Part shown: piece by piece, positions 39,001-51,000 of the stretch
Numbering within the stretch: position 1 is the first letter of the stretch
Layout: the number at the start of each line of letters is the position of its first letter
Source: Strongylocentrotus droebachiensis
Taxonomy: Eukaryota; Echinodermata; Echinoidea; Camarodonta; Strongylocentrotidae
DNA length: 64,000 bases
Reading direction: 5' to 3'
Assembly (NCBI GenBank): GCA_035222895.1
Contig: JAVYIG010000902.1
Coordinates: 62,001-126,000 of the forward strand
Notes under the pieces: model-generated
Database searches by the model: none
The model's input: the letters and a program-made list of their open reading frames with translations, nothing else
Told to the model about the DNA's origin: nothing
Position numbers and translations under genes: made by a program

Positions 39001-42000
39001 CCCCAAAACACCACACTTCAATCATCTCACGTACAGTCACTCCTATAGACCTACAGTACCTATCAAAGTTCTATTCACTTCATACAAAAAATGCTGTCAT
39101 TCTTTTTAAATAAAACAATAAAAATCTGTAATAACAGATAGCTTTCCGTGTGTATGTACTCACGATAGCATGCATGATCTTCTAAAACTTTAACTGAAAA
39201 GATTGTGGCTAATAATCGTACCTGGGGATCTAGTCATTATAATTGTAACATCACAAATTGTGTGAGTTCTGTTGTTCTAGATTTCACTGGGACCTCATTT
39301 TACTTCTTAAACATGCATGTATAATCCAAAAGGCTATAAAATACAATGGAAACTATGATGTTCAGTACCACGTGGTATAATATGATCTTCTCCAATGCTC
39401 TACTTGTATATTCATATATAATTCCCAAACTTTCAAAAGTTCTATCCCTAAAACCTAAATAAAAACTGCACTCAAATTCACAAAGTCTATGTTAACTTCT
39501 CTAATAGTATCACACAGTCATGTCCTAAGTATGACTTTAAATGAGTAAAAAAAATTATCCATCCCTCCACCCATAACGTGAGGAAAGGATATGCCTGTAC
39601 GCTGCACAGACTTCCCACACATAGCAATCTGTGTTGGTGATGTAAGGATAGGGGCAGGGTGCATGGAATAAGCAAAATGGCAAGCTGTAATCTACCAGAC
39701 AAACATGATGCATCAATCCAAGAAATATCAAACTTTTATACCTCTCATCAAATTCATCCTGCCGTTCACTTCCTGGGGAATAGTTAATTTTATTTTTCAA
39801 AAGATTAATGCAGTTATTCAAACCAATATTAACGATGAGTAATAACAAAAAAAGTCCACCTTTTATTGCATTTGTATGAGCCTGTGTTCATCATGAGCTA
39901 TTAATGCATTTCTTTCATGAGAAGGTTTAAATGAAGACTTTTAGATCACACACACAGTGATATGTATCATGATGTCTAGTTCACGATCTTTTGGAAGATC
40001 CATTGTGTAATACTAAATGGTTCTGTGTCCATCCATTGCTAACCCAAAATCGATGAAAAGTAAATTCAGAAATCCTTTTCTCTGATGAATATGTAATGAT
40101 TGTAGCCATGAGAACACTGTTCATATAAATGCAAGTAAGGTGTATGAATTAATCTGGCAGCTCTCACAATCCTAGAGGCTGGTATATAACCCAGCTTTGA
40201 GTATGTAGCTGTGAAAATAATTTTTAATTCTTTCTATTCTGGCTACAATTTCACATTTACTGTGAATTTAATAAAAAAAGTAAATCTAGGGTAAACATGT
40301 AAACAAATCCCTTGGGGAGGACATGTAAATGTAAACATACCAAGATGTTCACAAAATACATATTAAATGTTTAATTAAGAGCTTATATACTGGCCTCTGG
40401 TAAAGTGAGAGCTGAATAAAAACTACCGGTAGTATAAGGAGCCTATGGTGGAAATCAATCTGTGAAATACTGTATAATGAAGTATTTCAGGATTGAAATC
40501 TATTTGATAAAGATATACCTCCTTGGTGACACTGACTCAGCAGCTTCTGTAGTAAAACCAAAAGTAATAGCAAAGTTAGATACATGTACATTCAAATGAA
40601 ATATGTATTGACAAAAAGCAAATTAATGTTTCTTTATTTATTTACATGGCATGCCAGAAATATCAAGAACTACATTTTTTGGGGGCTTTACATCATGATC
40701 TACAACCTGTTACTAATAATAAGATGCTGAAAGTTTTGACTAGCTTTTTGATTCACATATTGTTAATGATAACAATTATCGAAAATAACTCGCTAATGAT
40801 ATTCGTTTGTCTCGCAATGTATGGTCAACAAGGGATCTAAAAGATCACAACGTTTCGTGCGCCGCTGCAACACTTCGTCAGGTGATAAAATATATTGTAA
40901 GCAAGTGTGTTTTATATTGATGCAATTAATTCATAGCAAATGGATGATGAAATTACAAACTGGTTAATATAAGAAAATAAGCGATATATCCATTGTATGT
41001 TGACCAAGAGTAGTTAATAGAGATATAAGAATGAGACAGGGAAAAAGGAGATATGTAGAAGTTGGTATAAATGGTACAGATCACATAGGGAACAGAGAAT
41101 CATAATGTAGAAATCAAGTAGCATATTTAAGGATAGGTATATCATACCATCAACTTCAGGTGACTGTACGTCTCTGTAGTCATTGTGTTCTTTCTTGAGC
41201 TAAAAAAACACAATAGTAATAAATAACCAACTAATAAATGCAATGCATTGATTACCGGTACATCTCGAAAAGAAAATATAATACTGATCTCAATACACTC
41301 TTTGAACTTATGATATTCAAAAAACGATGAACTTCATTTGATTATTACATTTCAACCAAGGCAAATATTGAGAAATTAGAGTACCTCAGATAATAACTCA
41401 AACCTCTAATCCTCAAATTGTTTTGTTCCTTTTTACTAACCTAAATAACTGATTTAAAAAAGTTGATTAAAAAAATTAAAAAGTAATGAATACTAACAAT
41501 TTCAGTCCTTTCCTCGTCCTCATTCCTTTTCTCAACAGAACTGAGACCAAACATAAGTCTTGTTCACATGGGACACAGCACATCAGCTTAAAACAGCTAT
41601 GGCAAAATATAAATCATTTCAAATCTTTAAAAATGCCAAGTGAGGTGGAAATAAAAGGGAGCTGCATACAACATAGGCCCATAAGCATTCACAGTTATTT
41701 GTATGTTAAGATATAGACACATCAATGTATTGTCAATTTCAAATTTACCTTGAGGTATGTACTTGGTACCAAGCCTTTGTTGCCCTCTTCATCTTCAGCC
41801 ATCCACCAGCCATCCTCCCTGAGAATGATGAGAAGGAGGAAACCAGAAACAAAATCATCAAGGGTGATGTATGACAGGAGACGTAAAGTTGATAATCTGC
41901 AATGTGGATCCAAGCCAATGCGTAACTCGCGCAAACAAGAGACAATTCTTCAGGATACCTTCACTACAGATTGCCTAAGCTGTGTGTTTAATTCCTACAT

Positions 42001-45000
42001 GGAGATTCCTTTGCTTACAAGAGGTGAAGATGAACATTTGAGTGACGAGGAGAATAATTTAAAGGGGAAGTCGACCCTGATATTTAGTTGGTTTTAAAAG
42101 AAGCAGAAAAAAATACAGAAACAGGACAGTGAAAGTTTGAGCCAACTCTGATTAAAAATAAGAAAATTATGAGTTTCTGATTGTCCCAGTCGATCAAACA
42201 CGAATTGGCAACTCTGTGGCAAATCTTTTGAGGTCCTTCCAATTTTGTTCTGTACCAAAAAATTATGAATTTTTAATTTCCCTGACGAAAATTTTAATCA
42301 TACATGTACTCTATACAAATACCATGGTTTTACACAACCCCTGTATGTAAAAATCTCATTCTTCATAACTAAGAATATGAAAATTTATGAAAGGGAGAGG
42401 ACTTCAAAAGATATGTCACGGAGGTGCCAAGTTGTGTTTATTGATTACAACTTCAAAAGCTTTGTAACTTTTGTATTTATAATCAGAACTTGCTCATACT
42501 TTCACTAATTAGTTTTTATCGTTTTTATGCTTCCATTTACAACCAACTAAAAATCAGGATGGACTTCTCCTTTAGTAAATAAGAACCTAGAAATCAGATG
42601 GGTTATTGTTCTCTTTCTTACCTCACATTAAGGATTGTAAGAATAGCACCTCTTTTGAAGTAGAGATCATCATCCTCTTCACCTTCAAAATCACATACAG
42701 CTTCAAACAGATCCATCTGAAATGAAAAATCATCGTTTTTTTTTCATTACATCATCAGCTATTTTGTACATTACTGTGAAGACTTAGAGACATACCTTTT
42801 TCAGGAGACTTGCCAATTATCATGTCTGAAATCCTGAATAAATATTCTATAAGCTAATTTGTTACAAAATCAATTCAATCTATTACCTTATATCATACAT
42901 ATACATGCACTACAGAAAATTGATATCTTATCTTCCTGAAGTGTTTGAATTGATTGAAACTGGATGTTGTTAATGTTAGATTATGTTATCCAATTACCAG
43001 CTTTTATTTACAACAGTTTGTGTTCATAAATACAGGATATCACTCTTATTATTCAATGTTTTGGGTACAATTTCAATCTAAACATATATATCACAAATTG
43101 TCCATTGTTACAGGGTTGGACAATAAAGATGAACCATATGGAACATACAAATACTAACAATTACAAATTAACAATAACAATTAGAATAACTGATCTTACC
43201 CCTTCATCAGGAGGTTTGAAATTTTCCTCCTCTTCTTCTTCTTCATCAGACTCTCCCTCTAATAATTCTTCCTCAGATTCTTCTTCATCTTCTAATTCTT
43301 CTTCTTCTCCCTCTTCCTCTTCTTCTTCTTCACTATCTTCTTCCTCCTCCTCTTCACTTTCAACTCTTTGAGGTTTCTTCGCCTTCATTACTACTTGCTC
43401 ATCATCTGATTCTTCCCTGTAGGATATAAAATAAAAGAATTTACATAAAAACTGGAGGTCAAAGTCATAGATATTCAGTTCTGAAATGTTGTAATATGTC
43501 ATGAATGACCAAAGCTGAGTTATGCCTCTTGTGAAATTTCACATTTCAAGAGAATACAAAGTCGCATAGTTTCAATTCCTTGGCTTGAAATGTCTACAGC
43601 TATAGTTATGAAAACACTCTGCAAAGATACTTACTCTTCTTCCTCCTCCTCATCTTCTTCTTCCTCATCTTCATACTCTTCCTCTTCATCATCTTCTTCT
43701 TCTTCCTCCTCATCCTCTTCATCTTCTTCCTCCTGTACTCTTACTTGCTTTTTGTCTTCTGTGTCAAGAATAAATATCACAAGTTACAAACACTAATTTT
43801 TTTAAAGATAGGATCAATATTCTGTACATGTATCTGGTTAAGTATAGTAAAACAAAAACTAAAATCCATGTAAAAAATACATACACAGCAGCTAGAATAC
43901 TTGTTAAAAATAATAATAATGTTAATGAGACCACAGGTACAGGAGATGCAATTTTAATTGGTTTTGTGGATGATGAACAGATAGCAATCTTGTCACAGCA
44001 TGGCATAAGCTCATTGTATTTAGGCAAGACCAATTTTAAAATTGAGCTCAACGAGATTGAATTTACATGAACCTAGCTAGGAAAAATAATCTAAGGTTCT
44101 TGAAAATAGCTAATAACTTTTATTCTACTGCATAAATATCACAAATAAAATGTAATTATTGAAATATGCTCATTATGATTGAGATCTAACCTTTCTTTTT
44201 TTTCTTATCATCCTTCTGACTGTCCTTCTTGACTTGCCTGCAATATTGATAAAAGACATTTTCAAAATATTCAATCATTAAAATGTTCTTTGAATAAAAC
44301 TACATTGTTAATGAGCTATTCAGGTATGAGAATTTTGTCATGACACTTTTGACAAAGAGTGAAAAAGGTATGTTTTTATGTATATTATTTCTTCTGACAA
44401 CTGTCCTTCTAAATCTATACTTTATTCCATACTCACTAACTGCTGGTCTGCATACTATTGTTATGTGTTGTAATCTTTACATTAAATGCTTTACAGCACA
44501 CATAGATCCTCTATAATCACATCAATACTTATATTTCTATAAAACTCAACATGAAGCAAAAATGCTGATTTCATTTATTATTCATTATGAATATTTTACA
44601 ATGAATTATGAATAACAAAAATACATTAAGAGCGTACTGTGAACCCAAAAAAATGTCCTTTAAGTAAACAATGAGCAAAGGTGTACATTTTTTGCTAAAT
44701 ATACTGCAGTTATACAAAATGTCTCTTAAACTGATAAACTGAAATCTAGGTTTAACATGGAAATCTTTTTTTCTAACTGTGCTAATGTCTGTATCTAAAT
44801 AAATCAGGATGGGAAGAAACTGATAATGCGTACGGTAAGCATTACTTTCAAAAAAGGAAAATACAAGCATATCAAGCAAAGAAAGGAAACCTTTCTACTA
44901 ATAAAGCATATGTCACTGAATGACATTTACTAAACAAATCTATCTGGGCCCTTAGGGAGTTGCAATCGATCTCAATCACTTGCAAATCATCTTTAAACAT

Positions 45001-48000
45001 GTTTGACTTACCGCAGATCAGGAACTGCACTTGATGGAAATAACTGCAACTGTTTATAATACAGTTGTGCAATTTTTGTGACTAATTTGTTATAATCATC
45101 ACACAACATCAACAAAGATTTGTATATACTAACATAACGGGAACAGGTTTTAGACTTCAAAGGGGCTTGATGAAATTATATGTTAAAAACTATCAATTGT
45201 GCTTCGTTAAAAAATTATTGTATCTTCCAATCTAAATCTAGAGATTTCTATGAGCAAATATACTTTAATATATCTTTCTACCCAAACTGCAAAAATGAGT
45301 CTCTGGAGATATGTTGAAAATAAGTAACAATTTAACATATTTTGACCTCCTGAGTCTGAAAATTATGTGCACACTTGATAAGTTAACAATTCAGAAGAGA
45401 AAATAATTTAATATGCATTAGAACATTAATACATGTAAAGGAAGAAAAGACTCAACTAATACCATTAAACAGTTAAATAGCAAATGAGAGAAACACATAT
45501 TAGCATTTAGAATAATAGATGACAAATAAAATCACATCTGACTGCTAGAATATAATATGTATGCATCTATGCAAATTCACAAAATGTTAAAGAGCAGTTA
45601 TGAAAGCAAGAGACCTGCAGACTAAAAATGTAAGATTACTACTTCAATTCATTGAAATGTTAACTAAAAGCAAGATTAGGAAAAACCCAAAATAAAATAC
45701 CACCGAAATGTTACCTTGAAGCAAGGAAATGCAAAGAATGAATATGGAGAATGCAGCACAGAAAAAGTTTTAGAAGTTTATACAAACATATTTTTATACG
45801 ATAATCTTTTTTATCGGTACTACATGTACATGTATGTCTAACATGTTTCTTTTGCCTTTTAAGCAGCCTAGCTTACTCTAATGAATGCAGTTTCAAACAA
45901 AATTTTAAGCTCATTTTAACATTTTGAAGAAAAAGAATTATAGTACTTTTACATAAAATATGCTAGGCAAACTTAATATGAAATGAATGAATAATCTAAA
46001 TTCCAACCTCGTGTCAACTGCTCTAATTTCCATCGTGCTGAAACTTAAAAGACAAGTTACAAACCAAAAGCATGAATTTATGATGTTATCACTGGCCAAT
46101 AATGACTAGAAGTAAAAGCTCTGTATTGAACTCTACCCATTTTGAAAAAGAAATTAAATAATCTCAAACCAATGAACCCAATTTTGCTTTCAACCATGAC
46201 CTGAATCTACTTGTTGTTTCTCTAACTGATTTTGTCTGATATTACCCTAAAATAAAACACTTTTGGTGAAAATTAAATCCATCATGTTGCATTACTTTCT
46301 TCTCTTCCACCGCTCATTTGATTCATGGTGATTTGACCTGTGCACTAATCAAATAAAAGATAATGGCCCAACAAAAACTAATGGCCATTATTCTTATTCT
46401 TTTGGTTGTGAACTTATACACCTTTCAAAGTGGCCCGATTTTCATCAGATGCGCCCAGACGCATCTGATGAAACGGCCACTCTGGATGGTGTAGAGGGGA
46501 AATAGCTGATAAAAAGAAGAGAAATAGACGATGAAATTCTCCTGCTCAAGAGCAGTTGAAATTCTCTTTCTATCGGTGTGACTCTGATGAAACGCTGTAT
46601 ATGAATGGATTTGGGAGAAAAACACCGGAGAAATTGGTCCAAGGTCATTATCTTGTTTCGGCTAATGTGTTGTATGTGAGCCTTTTTTCGGAACCCCTGC
46701 TGTGTTGTTGATATTTCGTAGATTTTATATGCACGCGTGATCATGAGCTAGCTAACTGGAGCTATGGCTTGCAATTGCTATGCTACGCTACCCTTTCATA
46801 AATTGCATTTTTTTAAATGCTTGTTTTGGACTGTAATGTCCGTATTAAAGGAAATATAAGCAGCCCTGTAGATCCATGAGTGTGTGGTCCAGCAGCGCGA
46901 TATTAGCTCTTGTAAATGTAATTGATGGCCAATTCGCTGAGCTGCATTGAGATAAATAGCGCTAGCTAGCTGTGGTGGCAAATTCCAAAATCAAAGCGCT
47001 CGCCCAGCTAGCAAGCGATTGCGCAACAATTCATCACTTCCGGTCGAGGCTCACCCAGCGAGTGAATTTTTACGGAGTATGAGTGGAATACGCGGACAAG
47101 TGTTTGTTTCACCTATATTTACAATAGTCAAATTCTATCTGTATTTTTCATCTGTTTTTTATTATAGAGTCACTTTGAAAAGGTTATTAGAGGGAACAGT
47201 GTGAGAAAATATAGATTTTCTTTTCGCATTTGCCTCTTGTAATTGTCAGCACAATAGTTTAAAAGCGATGACTTTGTCCAAACTCCAATTTTTTTTTTCT
47301 TCTAAAATAATTACTTTTTCACATTCACTATTTTGGGGTTTAAAAAATTGACTACTGGTATATGTTTATATTCCAATAACTAAAAGGAATTGGTTGTAAC
47401 AATGCCTGAAATAATCTCCTTCTTGGGTCATCCCAAGAAAAGAAATATCAAGGATAAATGAATCATCCATCTAAGTTTAAAAAAAAACATAATAAAAGAA
47501 AGGGTCACCAAAGAAACAACACATGTGATATCAAGAAATGTTTACAGTTCAGAAATACATTTTCTTGGGGGGGGGGGGGAGAGCCTGTATCTATAACAAA
47601 AACATATTCACTGTGCAAAAATTATATATTACCACAACAAATATTGACAATTTCTAGTCCATTAATACAATGTAAACAAATCTTCAGGAGCCCTTCTACT
47701 TCTCAACAAAGAGGTTTGTGAAGAAACTGCATAAAGCATTAAAAACCAGAAGTACATTACTCTGATATCTTCCAGAGTTATAGAAACAAATTGTTACAGA
47801 GCCACAGCACACACATGTGAAATGGATACCTCCACTGCCATTCAATTAGTTAGCATTAAAGTAAACACAAACAGGTGCAGTGTATTAGAGATTAATGGAC
47901 ACAATATATGGAAAAAGAGTAATGACACAGAATAAAACCACTGAAGTTGATATCAAGCATTTGCATGTAAATAGATATTGGAAATACATACATGTATACA

Positions 48001-51000
48001 CAAACTCGATATCCCTGAACTTGATCCTCAATTAATCGATCTCATTGATTGTGATAACTGATGAGGACAAAATATTATGGTTTTAAGAATGTACATGTAG
48101 TTGAGATATTGCCATTTTGCAATTCCAGACAGCTTTAATTTTACTGTCTGACATATCAACTGCATTTGGAATGAAAGTGGAGAAAATCATGGTTTCTACA
48201 TCAAAATGATCAAATATCTTGCATCCATTATTTATAATCCATCTGAGAGTGACTGCTCTAGGTGTTGTAGATGGTCACTATACATTAGATACAGGTCTGC
48301 TTGCCACAAACAACGTTTACTCTACTCTAGTACATTCCTTGTACAAAGTCTTAAGAAAATTGAAAATTGGTAGGGAATGAGTACTGTATACATGTAGATG
48401 CATATGCTTGATATTACCCAGTCATTCCAAAAATTAATATCACAGAAGCAATCATATATAGTATGTATATCAGAGGAAATTGTTAATATCAACATTAAAC
48501 AGATTAAATTACCACCACCTTTAAACAGAACACTTCAACAACAACAAAAACTAAAATAACCTTTGAGGTGACTTGTCCCTCCGTAAAAAGCTCCATCCTT
48601 TCTTCTTGTCCTGCTTAGGCTCCACTTTCTTTTCTTTTTCTTTTTGTTGTTCTTCCTCCTCCTCTTCCTCCTCCTCCTCCTCCAAATCTTCAAGCTCCTC
48701 CTCCTCGTCATCTTCTTCCTCCTCTTCCTCTTCCCTTTCTCCATCTTCCTCCTCCATATCCTCCTCTGCTCCTTCTTCGTCTTCATTGTCAATTCCATCT
48801 TCTGCATCTTCTTCATCCTCACTTTCATCTTCTAAGGTTCCAGACTGATCTTTCTTAGACTCTTCTATTTTGGGCTTCTTAGAGTCACGACTGAATAATT
48901 TTGCTCCAAAGCCTCTTTTGCTTGGTGAATCTGGTCGTTTATCTTCATCTTTATCTTTTTTAGTATCACCATCTTCTCCTTTCTTACTCTTTGCTCCAAA
49001 GCCTCTTTTGCTTGGTGAATCTGGTCGTTTATCTTCATCTTTATCTTTTTTAGTATCACCATCTTCTCCTTTCTTACTTTTTGCTAATTTTGCAGCTAGT
49101 TCCTTTTCCTCTTTCTTCTTTTTTTTCTCTTCCTGTTCTTTTTCCTTCTGCTCCTTCTTCTCTTTCTCTTTCCTTTCTTTTTCCAGTTTCTCCTTTTCCT
49201 TTTTTTCCTTCTTTTCTTGCTCTTTACGCTCTTTTTCCATTTCTTTTTCTTTTTCTTTCTCAGACTTTTCTTTACCCTTTTTGTCTTTGTCTTTCTTATC
49301 TTTTTTGTCTTTGTCTTTCTTATCTTTCTTTTCCTTTTCTGCATCATCCTCAACTTTTTCAACTTTAATGTCAGTCTTGGAACGACGGAACATACTACGC
49401 CGTTTAAACTTTGTTTTCTTTCCACCATCTTCATTATCAACATCTCCTTCATTTTCCTCATCAGGATTGGTAGTCTCTATCTTGCTTTCTTCTTTTTCAT
49501 CATCATCCATCTCGTCATCTTCTTCGTCATCATCATCATCATCATCGTCGTTGCTATCATCATCAAACTCTCCAGTTGGCGGTTTGCTTCCTTGCTCTTT
49601 CATGGACTCATCATTATCCTTCACATTGCTATATCACAAATAATAGCAATTTTGACATTCATTTGGCGTATAATTAAAGGGAGAAAAGAATAAGCTATTG
49701 GAGGAAAGAATCAACAGTTTCACAAGTGATAAATGCAATTTACCTATTCATAAAAAAGTAGTAACAAAACAAAATGTTTAAATTCTGCTAAAATGGGAGG
49801 CTCCTTCTTTTTTATCATCATTTTTTAATAAACAGGATAAATATTTTTCTCTTTTGAGATTTTTTATAATTAAATATCATGCAATGTTAGGTGCCATTAG
49901 CACAACTCAGGCTTGCAAATATGGGGTAAAAACACACACGTAAAGCTTCCTAAGCTTAAAGGTAATAAATAATCATTAATTTTGCATGTCAGCTGAAATC
50001 ATTATTTACATCAAACAAACAATTATAGCCATCGTAATTTATGTGAATATAATTATAAGACTGTATATCAAACTATATCATTTCAAAATAAAATAAATTC
50101 TAACACAATATGTTACACTTGAAATTATATGTTGTGGGCAGGCTTCTAATAATTGAAATTGATGATTTAAATTTTCTAACTGCACAGCCTAAATTTCATT
50201 TTCATTAAAAAAAGATATATCTGTTAATATTAAACATACGTAAATTATACACCCAAACATCATTTGTTTTAATCATTATTATTGAAGAAAAAAAAAGGGT
50301 ACAACATCATCTAAGGTCAGAAGCTACAACGTGTTACAGCCCATGAAGGAATTACAGTCAAACCTGCTTTGGTGACCACCTGTCTACAAAGACCACCTGT
50401 CTACAAGGGCCACATTTTTTGTTTCCCTTTAAAATGGTTTCGCATTGAAACATGTACTAAAGGAACCTGGCTACAAAGACCACTTTTTGTGTTTCCCTTG
50501 GGCGGTCGCTGTAGACAGGTTTGACTGTATCGTTAAAAATTGATATGTCTACGTTAAATCAATAGTAGACAGTACTACTAACATTCTACATTATAATAAA
50601 TCACAATTATCACCATGAGTCAAACAACTTTCTGAAAAATAAAAATCATGCATATATTCCCTGCATCGGGAAGAACATTTTCACCTAACACGTAATCCTT
50701 TGCTTTTCAGCTTTGTAAAACTAAATTAATAGGCTCACTGCATCTATAATGTAAATAATTTTCATGATCTTATTTTCAATATGTTTTGGATTCGGACTGT
50801 TATCTACATCAATAAACATTAAATAACAAAACCAAAATATCAAGAATCAAACCACTTACTTGAAATACGATTCCTCCACTTCATCAGGCTCCAATTTATT
50901 GCCAATTTTCTTCAACCTCACCTAATTTTAAAGATAAAAATACAACCAAATCAATGCGAGTTATTGTTGATATCATTCAAGAAATCATGTTTTCTTTAAT

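Noticed and set aside
39742..39772. Possible 31-bp NPHP1 exon (SERQDEFDE) with good splice borders
   Set aside because: Its length is not a multiple of three. Joining exon 40519-40546 directly to 37880-37922 keeps the phase and gives a continuous conserved protein, while including it forces a stop or frame change.
43105..43796. Plus-strand poly-Ser frames
   Set aside because: They are antisense of the Glu-rich NPHP1 exons 43200-43416 and 43635-43758.
45011..45056. Possible NPHP1 exon ([11 protein letters not shown]) before a GTAAGT donor
   Set aside because: The phase is incompatible with the exit phase of the 48561-49628 exon, which joins directly and in frame to 44191-44237.
46425..47204. 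GC-richer block with short open frames on both strands, perhaps an internal promoter or hidden gene
   Set aside because: No splice-consistent coding sequence or known motif was found, and it sits inside an NPHP1 intron. It is at most an unproven regulatory island.
48870..49693. Long plus-strand Ser/Phe-rich open frames
   Set aside because: They are antisense shadows of the low-complexity NPHP1 coding exon.
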